Positions 1-4,688 of a stretch of DNA of 8,273 bases are shown here, in pieces. The stretch is from assembly GCA_016872875.1 (NCBI GenBank), contig VGYW01000362.1, positions 1 through 8,273 of the forward strand, in the 5' to 3' direction. A program made the position numbers and the translations under genes. Numbering within the stretch: position 1 is the first letter of the stretch; every line of letters begins with the position of its first letter. Under the pieces are notes generated by a model that saw only the letters and a list, made by a program, of their open reading frames with translations, was not told the DNA's origin and searched no databases. This DNA is from Planctomycetota bacterium (GTDB lineage: Bacteria > Planctomycetota > PUPC01 > DSUN01).

Positions 1-69
1 CGCCTTGAGGAGTACCTGCGCAAGGCGGCTGGCGCGGTCAGCCTTGAGGGACTCGTCGATTCCGTCTAA
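1..69 (+). CDS. C-terminal fragment of an unidentified protein
   Basis: Frame 1 is open from the window edge to TAA at 67-69 and gives 22 residues, RLEEYLRKAAGAVSLEGLVDSV. The composition (charged, leucine/alanine-rich, apparently helical, ending in a hydrophobic stretch) resembles a real C-terminus more than antisense noise. It would be convergent with the esterase gene, whose stop lies 48 bp away on the other strand. The fragment is too short to assign a family; a small regulator or antitoxin-like tail is only a guess. A chance open frame of this length is possible. Confidence 0.4.
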   Translation, partial: RLEEYLRKAAGAVSLEGLVDSV

Positions 70-117
70 GAACCAGAGCGGACCGTTTGCGCCACGTCGC
101 GACCTCTAGCCTGCGGG

Positions 118-1146
118 TCACACCAGTGGCTTGAGGATTGGCTCCAGGGCGTCGGCCATGCGCGCGAAGCCGAAGTCGGTCGGGTGGGAGCCGTCCACGG
201 TGGCCTCGCCATCGTCGCCGAGGAGCGGCTCGCCGGGGGCGACGTGGAGGGCAGGGACGCCTGCCGCGGTGAGCCTGGCGACTGTGGCCTTGAGGGCGGC
301 CCGCATGGCCGCGTGGTGCTGGCGGTGGGCGGGGAGGAGCGCGGCGTTCGTCCACGTGCGGTCCTCCACGAGCACGATGGGCGTGGCGGGCCTCCCCCTG
401 CGGAGCGTCCGCACGAACGGCTCGGTGCGCTCGCCCACCTGCTCCAGCGACATGTTGGGCAGGGCGTCAATCACGTAGACGCACGGGTCCAGCTCCGCCA
501 TCAGCTCGGCGACCTCGATGTCCATCGGGCCGTTGCCGGAGAAGCCGAGGTTGACGACGGCCCGGTCGAGCCGCCGCCCGAGTATGGCGGTGTAGGCCAT
601 CCCCGGCCGCGAGGCGCAGCCGCCCTGGACGATTGACGTGCCGTAGAAGACGATGGGCTTCGTCCGCCGCGCCGGCAGCGGCCTCGCAATGGCCGGAGGG
701 TCGAGCCCAATCTCGACCGATTCGACGCCATTGTAGAGGGGCAGATAGAGCGTGAAGGCGCGGCGTCCCGCGGGCAGGCCGGCGATGAGTTGGGCCTGGG
801 CGCGGGGCGCGGCCTCGGGCCGCCCAACTCCGAGCCAGCGCCAGCAGCCCTGCTCATCCTGGGCGTAGAGGTCCAGCCCGCTCACGCCCGAGGCCGGCAT
901 GTGCGACATCGCCAGGCCGTTCGAGAGGAGCGTCCAGCGCGCCCAGAGCGCGGTGGCGTCGGACTCGAACCGCACGGCCATGCCTGCCGAGTGGCGGCTG
1001 AGGTCCCACACGGGCGGCCTCACCTTGCCCCTCGCCCGGGCGGGCAGGCGGTCGTAGAACCGCTCCGTCTCCCCCCACCCCTTTCCCTGCACGCCCCAGT
1101 CGCGGATGTCATGCCATCTCAGCTTGTCGCTCTCGCCGTTCGCCAA
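118..1146 (-). CDS. SGNH/GDSL-type esterase with N-terminal GxDLY domain
   Basis: Predicted serine esterase, probably removing acetyl or other acyl groups from carbohydrate. I chose the TTG at 1146-1144 as the start because AAGGAG lies 6 nt upstream and the family-like sequence (LRWHDIRDWG) begins a few residues later. A GTG at 1251 would add 35 low-complexity residues that cross a perfect hairpin. Numbering from that GTG, the N-terminal beta domain (about 45-195) carries the GLDLY signature at 125-129. The hydrolase domain (about 197-377) has block I GTS with the candidate nucleophile Ser206, block II NLGFSGNG at 234-241, block III DALPN with Asn266, and block V DGSHPTD with Asp353 and His356, so the whole SGNH set is present. 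This matches the Pfam pair GxDLY plus Lipase_GDSL_3, as known from the families. Neither start, nor the open frame upstream, gives a signal peptide, so a cytoplasmic location is likely, unlike the two lipoprotein-like neighbours. The natural substrate is unknown. Confidence 0.9.
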   Translation of the reverse strand: MANGESDKLRWHDIRDWGVQGKGWGETERFYDRLPARARGKVRPPVWDLSRHSAGMAVRFESDATALWARWTLLSNGLAMSHMPASGVSGLDLYAQDEQGCWRWLGVGRPEAAPRAQAQLIAGLPAGRRAFTLYLPLYNGVESVEIGLDPPAIARPLPARRTKPIVFYGTSIVQGGCASRPGMAYTAILGRRLDRAVVNLGFSGNGPMDIEVAELMAELDPCVYVIDALPNMSLEQVGERTEPFVRTLRRGRPATPIVLVEDRTWTNAALLPAHRQHHAAMRAALKATVARLTAAGVPALHVAPGEPLLGDDGEATVDGSHPTDFGFARMADALEPILKPLV

Positions 1147-1158
1147 CCTCTTCTCCTT
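1144..1158 (-). promoter_or_regulatory. Shine-Dalgarno and TTG start of the esterase gene
   Basis: On the minus strand AAGGAG (1158-1153) is followed by a 6-nt spacer and TTG (1146-1144). This is near-ideal spacing and decides the start against the GTG at 1251, which has no comparable site. The second beta-helix gene has a similar arrangement: AAGGA followed 6 nt later by an in-frame TTG. Confidence 0.6.
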
Positions 1159-1165
1159 AACAGTG

Positions 1166-1190
1166 CTGGGGGTTGCGGTGCAACCCCCAG
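1166..1190 (-). promoter_or_regulatory. Perfect 11-bp hairpin just upstream of the esterase ribosome binding site
   Basis: Positions 1166-1176 and 1180-1190 are exact reverse complements around a 3-nt loop (CTGGGGGTTGC, GGT, GCAACCCCCAG on the plus strand). In the minus-strand transcript the stem ends 7 nt before AAGGAG. It lacks the following U-run expected of an intrinsic terminator. It may tune translation or mRNA stability, or be a small inserted palindrome; the role is inferred. Confidence 0.5.
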
Positions 1191-1233
1191 GGGCTGATTC
1201 CTCTCCGCTGACGTGCAGCGGGAGGGGCTGATT
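1189..1233. repeat. 11-bp direct repeat flanking a small hairpin in the esterase leader
   Basis: AGGGGCTGATT occurs at 1189-1199 and 1223-1233 with a 34-bp period. The 23 nt between them contain CCGCTG (1205-1210) and CAGCGG (1216-1221), a 6-bp stem with a 5-nt loop. In the minus-strand RNA the repeat reads AATCAGCCCCT, whose C-run could compete for the G-run of the neighbouring hairpin at 1166-1190. That alternative pairing is speculative. Confidence 0.35.
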
Positions 1234-1265
1234 GCGGCTCGGCCGCTCCACATGGGAGCTCGAGG

Positions 1266-1294
1266 TGAATAAGGTACACCGAGGCAGTTGTCAA
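1266..1294 (-). promoter_or_regulatory. Candidate sigma-70-like promoter for the esterase gene
   Basis: On the minus strand TTGACA (1294-1289, a perfect -35 consensus) is followed by a 17-nt spacer and TATTCA (1271-1266), which matches only the first half of the -10 consensus. Transcription would start near 1259 and leave a leader of about 110 nt containing both hairpins. An overlapping TTGACT at 1299-1294 could pair with TACCTT instead. A promoter here would let the esterase be expressed despite the palindromic element separating it from the upstream gene. Confidence 0.33.
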
Positions 1295-1402
1295 GTCAAG
1301 CTCAACCTTCCTCTGGGGTGTAATAACGGACCTGTGCGCACCAGCGCGCGGTTGGCTCGGTGGCGCGATGATTGGCAGCTACCGCCAGGCGACCGTCCTC
1401 AG

Positions 1403-1434
1403 TACACCGCCCCACAGATAGGGGGCAAAATCGC
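1403..1434. repeat. Left terminal inverted repeat of the 285-bp element
   Basis: Pairs with 1655-1687; the outer 18 bp are identical. The inner part, ending CAAAATCGC, differs from its partner by one substitution and one single-base indel. Confidence 0.75.
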
Positions 1435-1451
1435 GGGCGATTCGGTTGCTT

Positions 1452-1466
1452 GCTCCCGAAGGGAGC
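1452..1466. repeat. Short hairpin, left-arm copy of the GTCCCGAAGGGAC class
   Basis: GCTCCC, GAA, GGGAGC: a 6-bp stem with a 3-nt loop. Its mirror partner is 1641-1653. Relative to the consensus, both sides of one base pair are changed, so the stem is kept. Confidence 0.6.
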
Positions 1467-1477
1467 ACAGTGGTTAG

Positions 1478-1497
1478 CCGGCGGCTTCAGCCGCCGG
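1478..1497. repeat. CCGGCGGC palindrome, left copy
   Basis: CCGGCGGCTTCAGCCGCCGG can form a 9-bp stem with a 2-nt gap, or 8 bp with a TTCA loop. The reverse-complement copy is exact at 1609-1628. Confidence 0.75.
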
Positions 1498-1519
1498 ACT
1501 CGTGCGCCAGAAGTAGAGA

Positions 1520-1587
1520 AGTCCCGAAGGGACGGCAGATACGTGCGGCGGGGCGCCCCCGTGGGCTTCTGCCGTCCCTTCGGGACT
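1520..1587. repeat. Central inverted repeat with GGGGCGCCCC core
   Basis: Positions 1520-1539 and 1568-1587 are perfect 20-bp reverse complements. Each contains the GTCCCGAAGGGAC hairpin (1521-1533 and 1574-1586). The 28-nt middle contains the self-complementary GGGGCGCCCC at 1550-1559. This is the innermost layer of the 285-bp element. Confidence 0.8.
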
Positions 1588-1608
1588 GGACTGTGTGTGC
1601 GCCCCCAT

Positions 1609-1628
1609 CCGGCGGCTGAAGCCGCCGG
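1609..1628. repeat. CCGGCGGC palindrome, right copy
   Basis: Exact reverse complement of 1478-1497. The flank CTACCCACTGCT resembles the mirrored left flank (CACAGTGGTTAG), so the arms match beyond the hairpin itself. Confidence 0.75.
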
Positions 1629-1640
1629 CTACCCACTGCT

Positions 1641-1653
1641 GTCCCTTCGGGAC
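1641..1653. repeat. Short hairpin, right-arm copy of the GTCCCGAAGGGAC class
   Basis: GTCCC, TTC, GGGAC: a 5-bp stem that mirrors 1452-1466. With 1521-1533 and 1574-1586 this makes four members of the hairpin class in one element. Confidence 0.65.
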
Positions 1654-1654
1654 T

Positions 1655-1687
1655 GCGATTTTGTCCCCTTATCTGTGGGGCGGTGTA
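1655..1687. repeat. Right terminal inverted repeat of the 285-bp element
   Basis: Mirror of 1403-1434. It ends 25 bp beyond the stop codon of the upstream beta-helix gene (TGA at 1715-1713). Confidence 0.75.
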
Positions 1688-1712
1688 ACTTAGGTCTAGA
1701 TTGCAGCAACCT

Positions 1713-4406
1713 TCAGTGGCGGGACAGCGCGACGCTGTCGAGATAGATGGCCGCTCTCTCTGTCGCCGTGCTGATGAAGCCGAGCCAGCGGAGACTCTTC
1801 CAGGCCGGGGCGCCGGCCGGGAGCTTCTCGAATCGCTGAGGCGGCCGGCCCGCTGCCGTGACGGTGAGGTCATACGTGCCCGTGGCCTGCTTGCCAAGCC
1901 CCGCCGCAATCTCGATGCGAATCCACTGGGCGATGGGCACGGCCATCAACGGCTTGCCCTGGGCCGTGAGCTGGCCCTTGGCATCAATGGCGATGCTGGG
2001 GCCGACGAGGTAGGGCTGGGAGGCGTCGCGCCATTCGTGGACGAAGCTCGCCCCTGCCTCCAGTCGCAGGTGGAAGCTCAGGCGGGCAACCCCGCTGTTG
2101 TAGCGCGGCGTGTAGAAGAGGTGCGGCTGCCAGGGGTACTTCAGGCCGGGGGCGTCGGTGAACTTCAGGCAGCGCTTGCCTGTGGCGGCAGGCTCCTCGG
2201 TCACGCGGATCGAGGCGCCGCCCTCCTCGCCCGAGGTGACCGCCCACGCGGCACGCTCGCCCGCCGGCGTCGTCTCGAAGCCCTCGTCTAGCGTCTCTGG
2301 GAAACGCAGCTTCGGGGGAGTTGGGGTGAAGGGCTTGCGGACGACGGACTTCGGCAGCGCGACCCAGGCGGGTTCGCCATAGAGGCCGGCCTTGCTGGGA
2401 TCGAAGGGCGCGAAGCCGAGCTTCGCCGCGGGCGAGCCGGGCTTGAGGCGGAAGTCGCGCTTCGCGGGCGCGACGAACAAGGGGTCGGCGAGCAGCGAGC
2501 CCTTGTCGCGCCCGAGGGCCTGCCAGTCCTCGAAGGGCAGGCCGTCGAACGTCGGCTCCGGCGTCGAGGTGTCCCAATACAGGTTGCGGTCAATCGCGTA
2601 CTTGCCGTTGCTCCAGCCACCGATGAGGAACTCGCCAGTGTTGCCGTAGACGATGTTGCGCTCGAAGGTGAACGACGAGTGGTCCTCCTGGCGGTAGCGG
2701 GCGACCTGGCCGTGGAGGGAGAGTGCCCAGATGTTGTTGCGGACGACGTTCTCGCGGCCGTAGTGCTGAGAGAAGCAGCCGTATTCGGTGTTGTAGGCCA
2801 GGTTGTTCTCGATGAGGATGCCGCTGCTCCCCTCGTCGGGGTAGATGCCCGTGCCGCCGCCGACGCCGGGGGAGTAGATGTCGTGGACGACGTTGTTGCG
2901 GAGGACGGTTCCGGGCGATACGCCGAGGGTGTAGATGCCGCCCATATCGCCGAGGACTCCGCGGCCGATGTGGTGAATGTGGTTGAACTCGATGGTGTTG
3001 TGGTGGGCGGAGGACGGCTCGTAGCCCCAGCACCAGCCGACGCTCACGCCGGTGTAGTTGAGGTCGCAGATTTCGTTGTGGCTCACGGCGTTGTGGCTGC
3101 TGCGGCCGACCCACACGCCCACGCCGCCGTGGAAGACGTGGCCCGTGTCGTGGATGAAGCAGTTGTGCACCATATTGCGCTGTGCGGCGTCGGCCTCGCC
3201 CTTCGGGCTTGCCTGCTCGCCGAGCTTCACGCCCCCGCCGCCGAGGTCGTGGAGGTGGCACTGGACGACGCGGTTTTCTTGGCAGCCCGCCGCGAGCCAG
3301 AGGGCGTATTCGCCCACGTGGGCAACCTCGCAGCGCTCGATGCTACAGTGGCGAGCGCCGCGAGCCATGATGGCGGCATCGAGGAACACAGCGGCCTGGC
3401 CGTCCGCCGGCCCCTTGTCCTTGATGAACCAGTCGGTGTGCTGGAACGAGAGGCCGCGGAAGTATAGATTCCTGACGAACTGGCCCTTCTCGATGTCGCC
3501 CTCGATCCGCAGGAGGTGACGGAGCTTCGGCGCGATGACCTCAGCCCTCTTCATGTCCTCGCCGGGCAGCGGCCAGTAGCTCAGCACGCCCGTCGCCCTG
3601 TCCAGATACCATTCGCCGGGCGCGTCGAGCGCCTCGGGCACGTTCTCCACGTAGTAGCGCTCGTGCGGTGTCCAGTAGCCCGTTGGCCAGTGGGCCGGCG
3701 CCGTGAACCGCACCACCCCCGCCTTCTCGTCAAGCTCCTTGATCCAGTGGAGCGAGGAGGTCCAGGAGTGGAACTGGTAGACCACCGCGTCGTCGAGATT
3801 CGCCCAGCGCTTCATGTCGCCTGGCTTGAAGCGGAAGCCGTTCTTCGCGTTCGGGTCCCCCATCGCCTTCTTGCGGTCGGCGAGCGGCTCGATGGGGCCT
3901 TCGTTGAGCAGGTAGCCTTCGTTCGGGATTCGCGCCCGTGTGCGCCTCTGCCCATTCACGAAGAGCTGCTGGGGATACCACTTCCCCGCCTTCACCTCCG
4001 GGATCTCCGCGGTCCAGACGTTGCCCTCCTTCGCCTTCCGCCAGCCCACGATGCGCCTTCCGCCGCTGATCACGGGCTTCTCGCCGGGGTAGGCGGCGAA
4101 GCAGGCGTCGCTGTCCTCCGGCCCGAGGGTCAATGGCTCGTCGAGAAAGTAGGTGCCCGAACGAATGTAGACCGTGTCCGCTTTGCGCTTCCGCAGCTCA
4201 TCGCGAGCGCGGGCGAGCGTGGCGAACGGCCCATCGGTCCCCGCGCGGTTTGGCCTGGGCAGCATGCCCGACCAGGCGTCGTTGCCATTGGTCGCCACGA
4301 ACAGCACGTTCGGCCCGGGCTTCACGGCCGCCCTCCTCAGCGGCGCGCAGCCGCCGGCCACAAGGAGCCAGCACAACGCGATGATCGGGGGCAGCCTCAA
4401 GCGCAT
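1713..4406 (-). CDS. Right-handed parallel beta-helix lipoprotein with C-terminal lectin-like domain
   Basis: An 897-residue protein. A short basic N-terminus, a hydrophobic core and Cys20 after VAGG suggest a lipoprotein signal; Ala at -3 is slightly off the ideal lipobox. Residues 34-75 have the FVATNGNDAWSG and DGPFATLARARDEL signatures that open many secreted beta-helix carbohydrate-active proteins. Residues 75-300 contain GTYFLDEPL, YPGEKPVISGG and DAPGEWYLDR. Residues about 305-615 form the helix, rich in N-x-I/V-H rungs with GDMGGIYTLG (Asp487) and GIYPDEGSSG (Asp524, Glu525) as candidate active-site acids. A DPLF plus DFRLKPGSPA block (640-660) closes the helix. Residues about 705-897 look like a concanavalin A-like sandwich ending in LDSVALSR. 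The plan resembles GH141-type beta-helix enzymes, which I recall include fucosidase and xylanase activities; this assignment is tentative. The start is ATG at 4406 with AAGGA directly before it; the in-frame TTG two codons later (4400-4398) has better spacing. It was probably co-transcribed with the upstream gene before the 262-bp insertion. Confidence 0.88.
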   Translation of the reverse strand: MRLRLPPIIALCWLLVAGGCAPLRRAAVKPGPNVLFVATNGNDAWSGMLPRPNRAGTDGPFATLARARDELRKRKADTVYIRSGTYFLDEPLTLGPEDSDACFAAYPGEKPVISGGRRIVGWRKAKEGNVWTAEIPEVKAGKWYPQQLFVNGQRRTRARIPNEGYLLNEGPIEPLADRKKAMGDPNAKNGFRFKPGDMKRWANLDDAVVYQFHSWTSSLHWIKELDEKAGVVRFTAPAHWPTGYWTPHERYYVENVPEALDAPGEWYLDRATGVLSYWPLPGEDMKRAEVIAPKLRHLLRIEGDIEKGQFVRNLYFRGLSFQHTDWFIKDKGPADGQAAVFLDAAIMARGARHCSIERCEVAHVGEYALWLAAGCQENRVVQCHLHDLGGGGVKLGEQASPKGEADAAQRNMVHNCFIHDTGHVFHGGVGVWVGRSSHNAVSHNEICDLNYTGVSVGWCWGYEPSSAHHNTIEFNHIHHIGRGVLGDMGGIYTLGVSPGTVLRNNVVHDIYSPGVGGGTGIYPDEGSSGILIENNLAYNTEYGCFSQHYGRENVVRNNIWALSLHGQVARYRQEDHSSFTFERNIVYGNTGEFLIGGWSNGKYAIDRNLYWDTSTPEPTFDGLPFEDWQALGRDKGSLLADPLFVAPAKRDFRLKPGSPAAKLGFAPFDPSKAGLYGEPAWVALPKSVVRKPFTPTPPKLRFPETLDEGFETTPAGERAAWAVTSGEEGGASIRVTEEPAATGKRCLKFTDAPGLKYPWQPHLFYTPRYNSGVARLSFHLRLEAGASFVHEWRDASQPYLVGPSIAIDAKGQLTAQGKPLMAVPIAQWIRIEIAAGLGKQATGTYDLTVTAAGRPPQRFEKLPAGAPAWKSLRWLGFISTATERAAIYLDSVALSRH

Positions 4407-4411
4407 TCCTT
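4398..4411 (-). promoter_or_regulatory. Ribosome binding site and alternative starts of the second beta-helix gene
   Basis: AAGGA (4411-4407) abuts ATG (4406-4404), which is too close for normal use. Codon 3 is TTG (4400-4398), exactly 6 nt beyond AAGGA, as in the esterase gene. Three bases of the AAGGA (4411-4409) belong to the 9-bp duplication flanking the palindromic element. Either start leaves the signal peptide intact. Confidence 0.5.
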
Positions 4412-4417
4412 TCAGGG
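4409..4417. repeat. Left copy of 9-bp target-site duplication
   Basis: CTTTCAGGG directly abuts the first base of the terminal inverted repeat at 4418 and is identical to 4680-4688. Confidence 0.8.
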
Positions 4418-4438
4418 CAGCAATTCATACGCAAGGGG

Positions 4439-4457
4439 CCCGTCGCAATGCGGCGGG
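4439..4457. repeat. Left-arm outer hairpin
   Basis: CCCGTCGC, AAT, GCGGCGGG: an 8-bp stem including one T-G wobble. The mirrored place in the right arm (4646-4659) also holds a hairpin, but of different sequence. Confidence 0.5.
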
Positions 4458-4463
4458 TTTCTT

Positions 4464-4491
4464 GCCCCCACCGACCTTGCGTCGGTGGGGC
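4464..4491. repeat. 28-bp internal repeat with 10-bp hairpin, left copy
   Basis: Contains CCCCACCGAC (4466-4475), loop CTTGC, and GTCGGTGGGG (4481-4490). The whole 28 bp is the exact reverse complement of 4614-4641. Confidence 0.8.
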
Positions 4492-4531
4492 AGAGGATTG
4501 GTAACTACCCGCGGCGGCCCTCACCCCCCTT

Positions 4532-4578
4532 CCCCCCTCTCCCGCCGCCCGCCGGTGGCGGGCGGCGGGAGAGGGGGG
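4532..4578. repeat. Central perfect hairpin with 22-bp arms
   Basis: Positions 4532-4553 and 4557-4578 are exact reverse complements around GGT. The stem is almost pure G/C (CCCCCCTCTCCC outward, GCCGCCCGCC next to the loop). It should form an extremely stable hairpin in RNA of either strand and a cruciform in DNA. No T-run follows on either strand, so it is not a canonical terminator, though it could still slow polymerase or block exonucleases. Confidence 0.85.
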
Positions 4579-4613
4579 TGTGGGGGGGCACCCTTGTTAG
4601 TTGCCAATCCTAC

Positions 4614-4641
4614 GCCCCACCGACGCAAGGTCGGTGGGGGC
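4614..4641. repeat. 28-bp internal repeat with 10-bp hairpin, right copy
   Basis: Contains CCCCACCGAC (4615-4624), loop GCAAG, and GTCGGTGGGG (4630-4639). Exact mirror of 4464-4491. Confidence 0.8.
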
Positions 4642-4645
4642 GGGA

Positions 4646-4659
4646 ACCCCGTGTGGGGT
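4646..4659. repeat. Right-arm outer hairpin
   Basis: ACCCC, GTGT, GGGGT: a 5-bp stem in the place mirrored by 4439-4457. The two stems share position but not sequence. Confidence 0.45.
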
Positions 4660-4679
4660 CGCCTACGTCTGAATTGCTG

Positions 4680-4688
4680 CTTTCAGGG
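4680..4688. repeat. Right copy of 9-bp target-site duplication
   Basis: CTTTCAGGG follows the right terminal inverted repeat and matches 4409-4417 exactly. On the minus strand it reads CCCTGAAAG and contains the last sense codon (CCC) and the TGA stop (4685-4683) of the LamG/beta-helix gene. Confidence 0.8.

Larger units (their letters stand above)
1403..1687. mobile_element. 285-bp nested palindromic (MITE-like) element
   Basis: This non-coding element fills most of the gap between the esterase and beta-helix genes. Its ends are near-perfect inverted repeats: TACACCGCCCCACAGATA at 1403-1420 and its exact complement at 1670-1687, extending to about 33 bp (1403-1434 against 1655-1687) with one substitution and one indel. 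Inside, each arm carries the same smaller palindromes in mirror order around a centre near 1545. No transposase or credible ORF is present, so it would have to be moved in trans. The flanks CTCAG (left) and CTTAG (right) are only a 4-of-5 match, so no target duplication is established. It could instead be a static structured repeat family. Confidence 0.7.
4418..4679. mobile_element. 262-bp palindromic MITE-like element inserted between the two beta-helix genes
   Basis: The element starts CAGCAATTCA (4418-4427) and ends TGAATTGCTG (4670-4679). These are perfect 10-bp terminal inverted repeats, or 13 of 14 if extended to ACG/CGT. Both ends are flanked by CTTTCAGGG, a clean 9-bp duplication. Internally the arms (136 and 123 nt) mirror each other through a 28-bp inverted copy (4464-4491 and 4614-4641), an AGGATTGG block, and a central 22-bp-arm hairpin. 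It encodes no transposase, so a DDE transposase elsewhere presumably mobilised it. Duplications of 9 bp are known for several IS groups (for example parts of IS4, IS5 and IS256), but the ends do not let me choose one. Confidence 0.82.

Noticed and set aside
1147..1251. 35-codon N-terminal extension of the esterase from the GTG at 1251
   Set aside because: It has no ribosome binding site, has low-complexity Pro/Gly/Ser content, and runs through a perfect hairpin and a direct repeat. The TTG at 1146 has AAGGAG at 6 nt.
1403..1687. CRISPR-like array
   Set aside because: The repeats are in mirrored, not tandem, orientation, with no regular spacers and no cas genes nearby.
1398..1692. Target-site duplication around the 285-bp element
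   Set aside because: CTCAG on the left and CTTAG on the right match at only 4 of 5 bases and require an extra base on one side. This is not enough to claim.
1372..1909. Two open frames, one per strand, over the 285-bp element
   Set aside because: Their translations are just readings of the palindromic repeats (Arg/Pro/Gly-rich) and one extends antisense or out of frame into the real gene. The symmetry of the DNA explains both.
4532..4578. Rho-independent terminator
   Set aside because: The stem is strong, but no T-run follows on either strand, and it is the symmetrical centre of a larger mirrored element.
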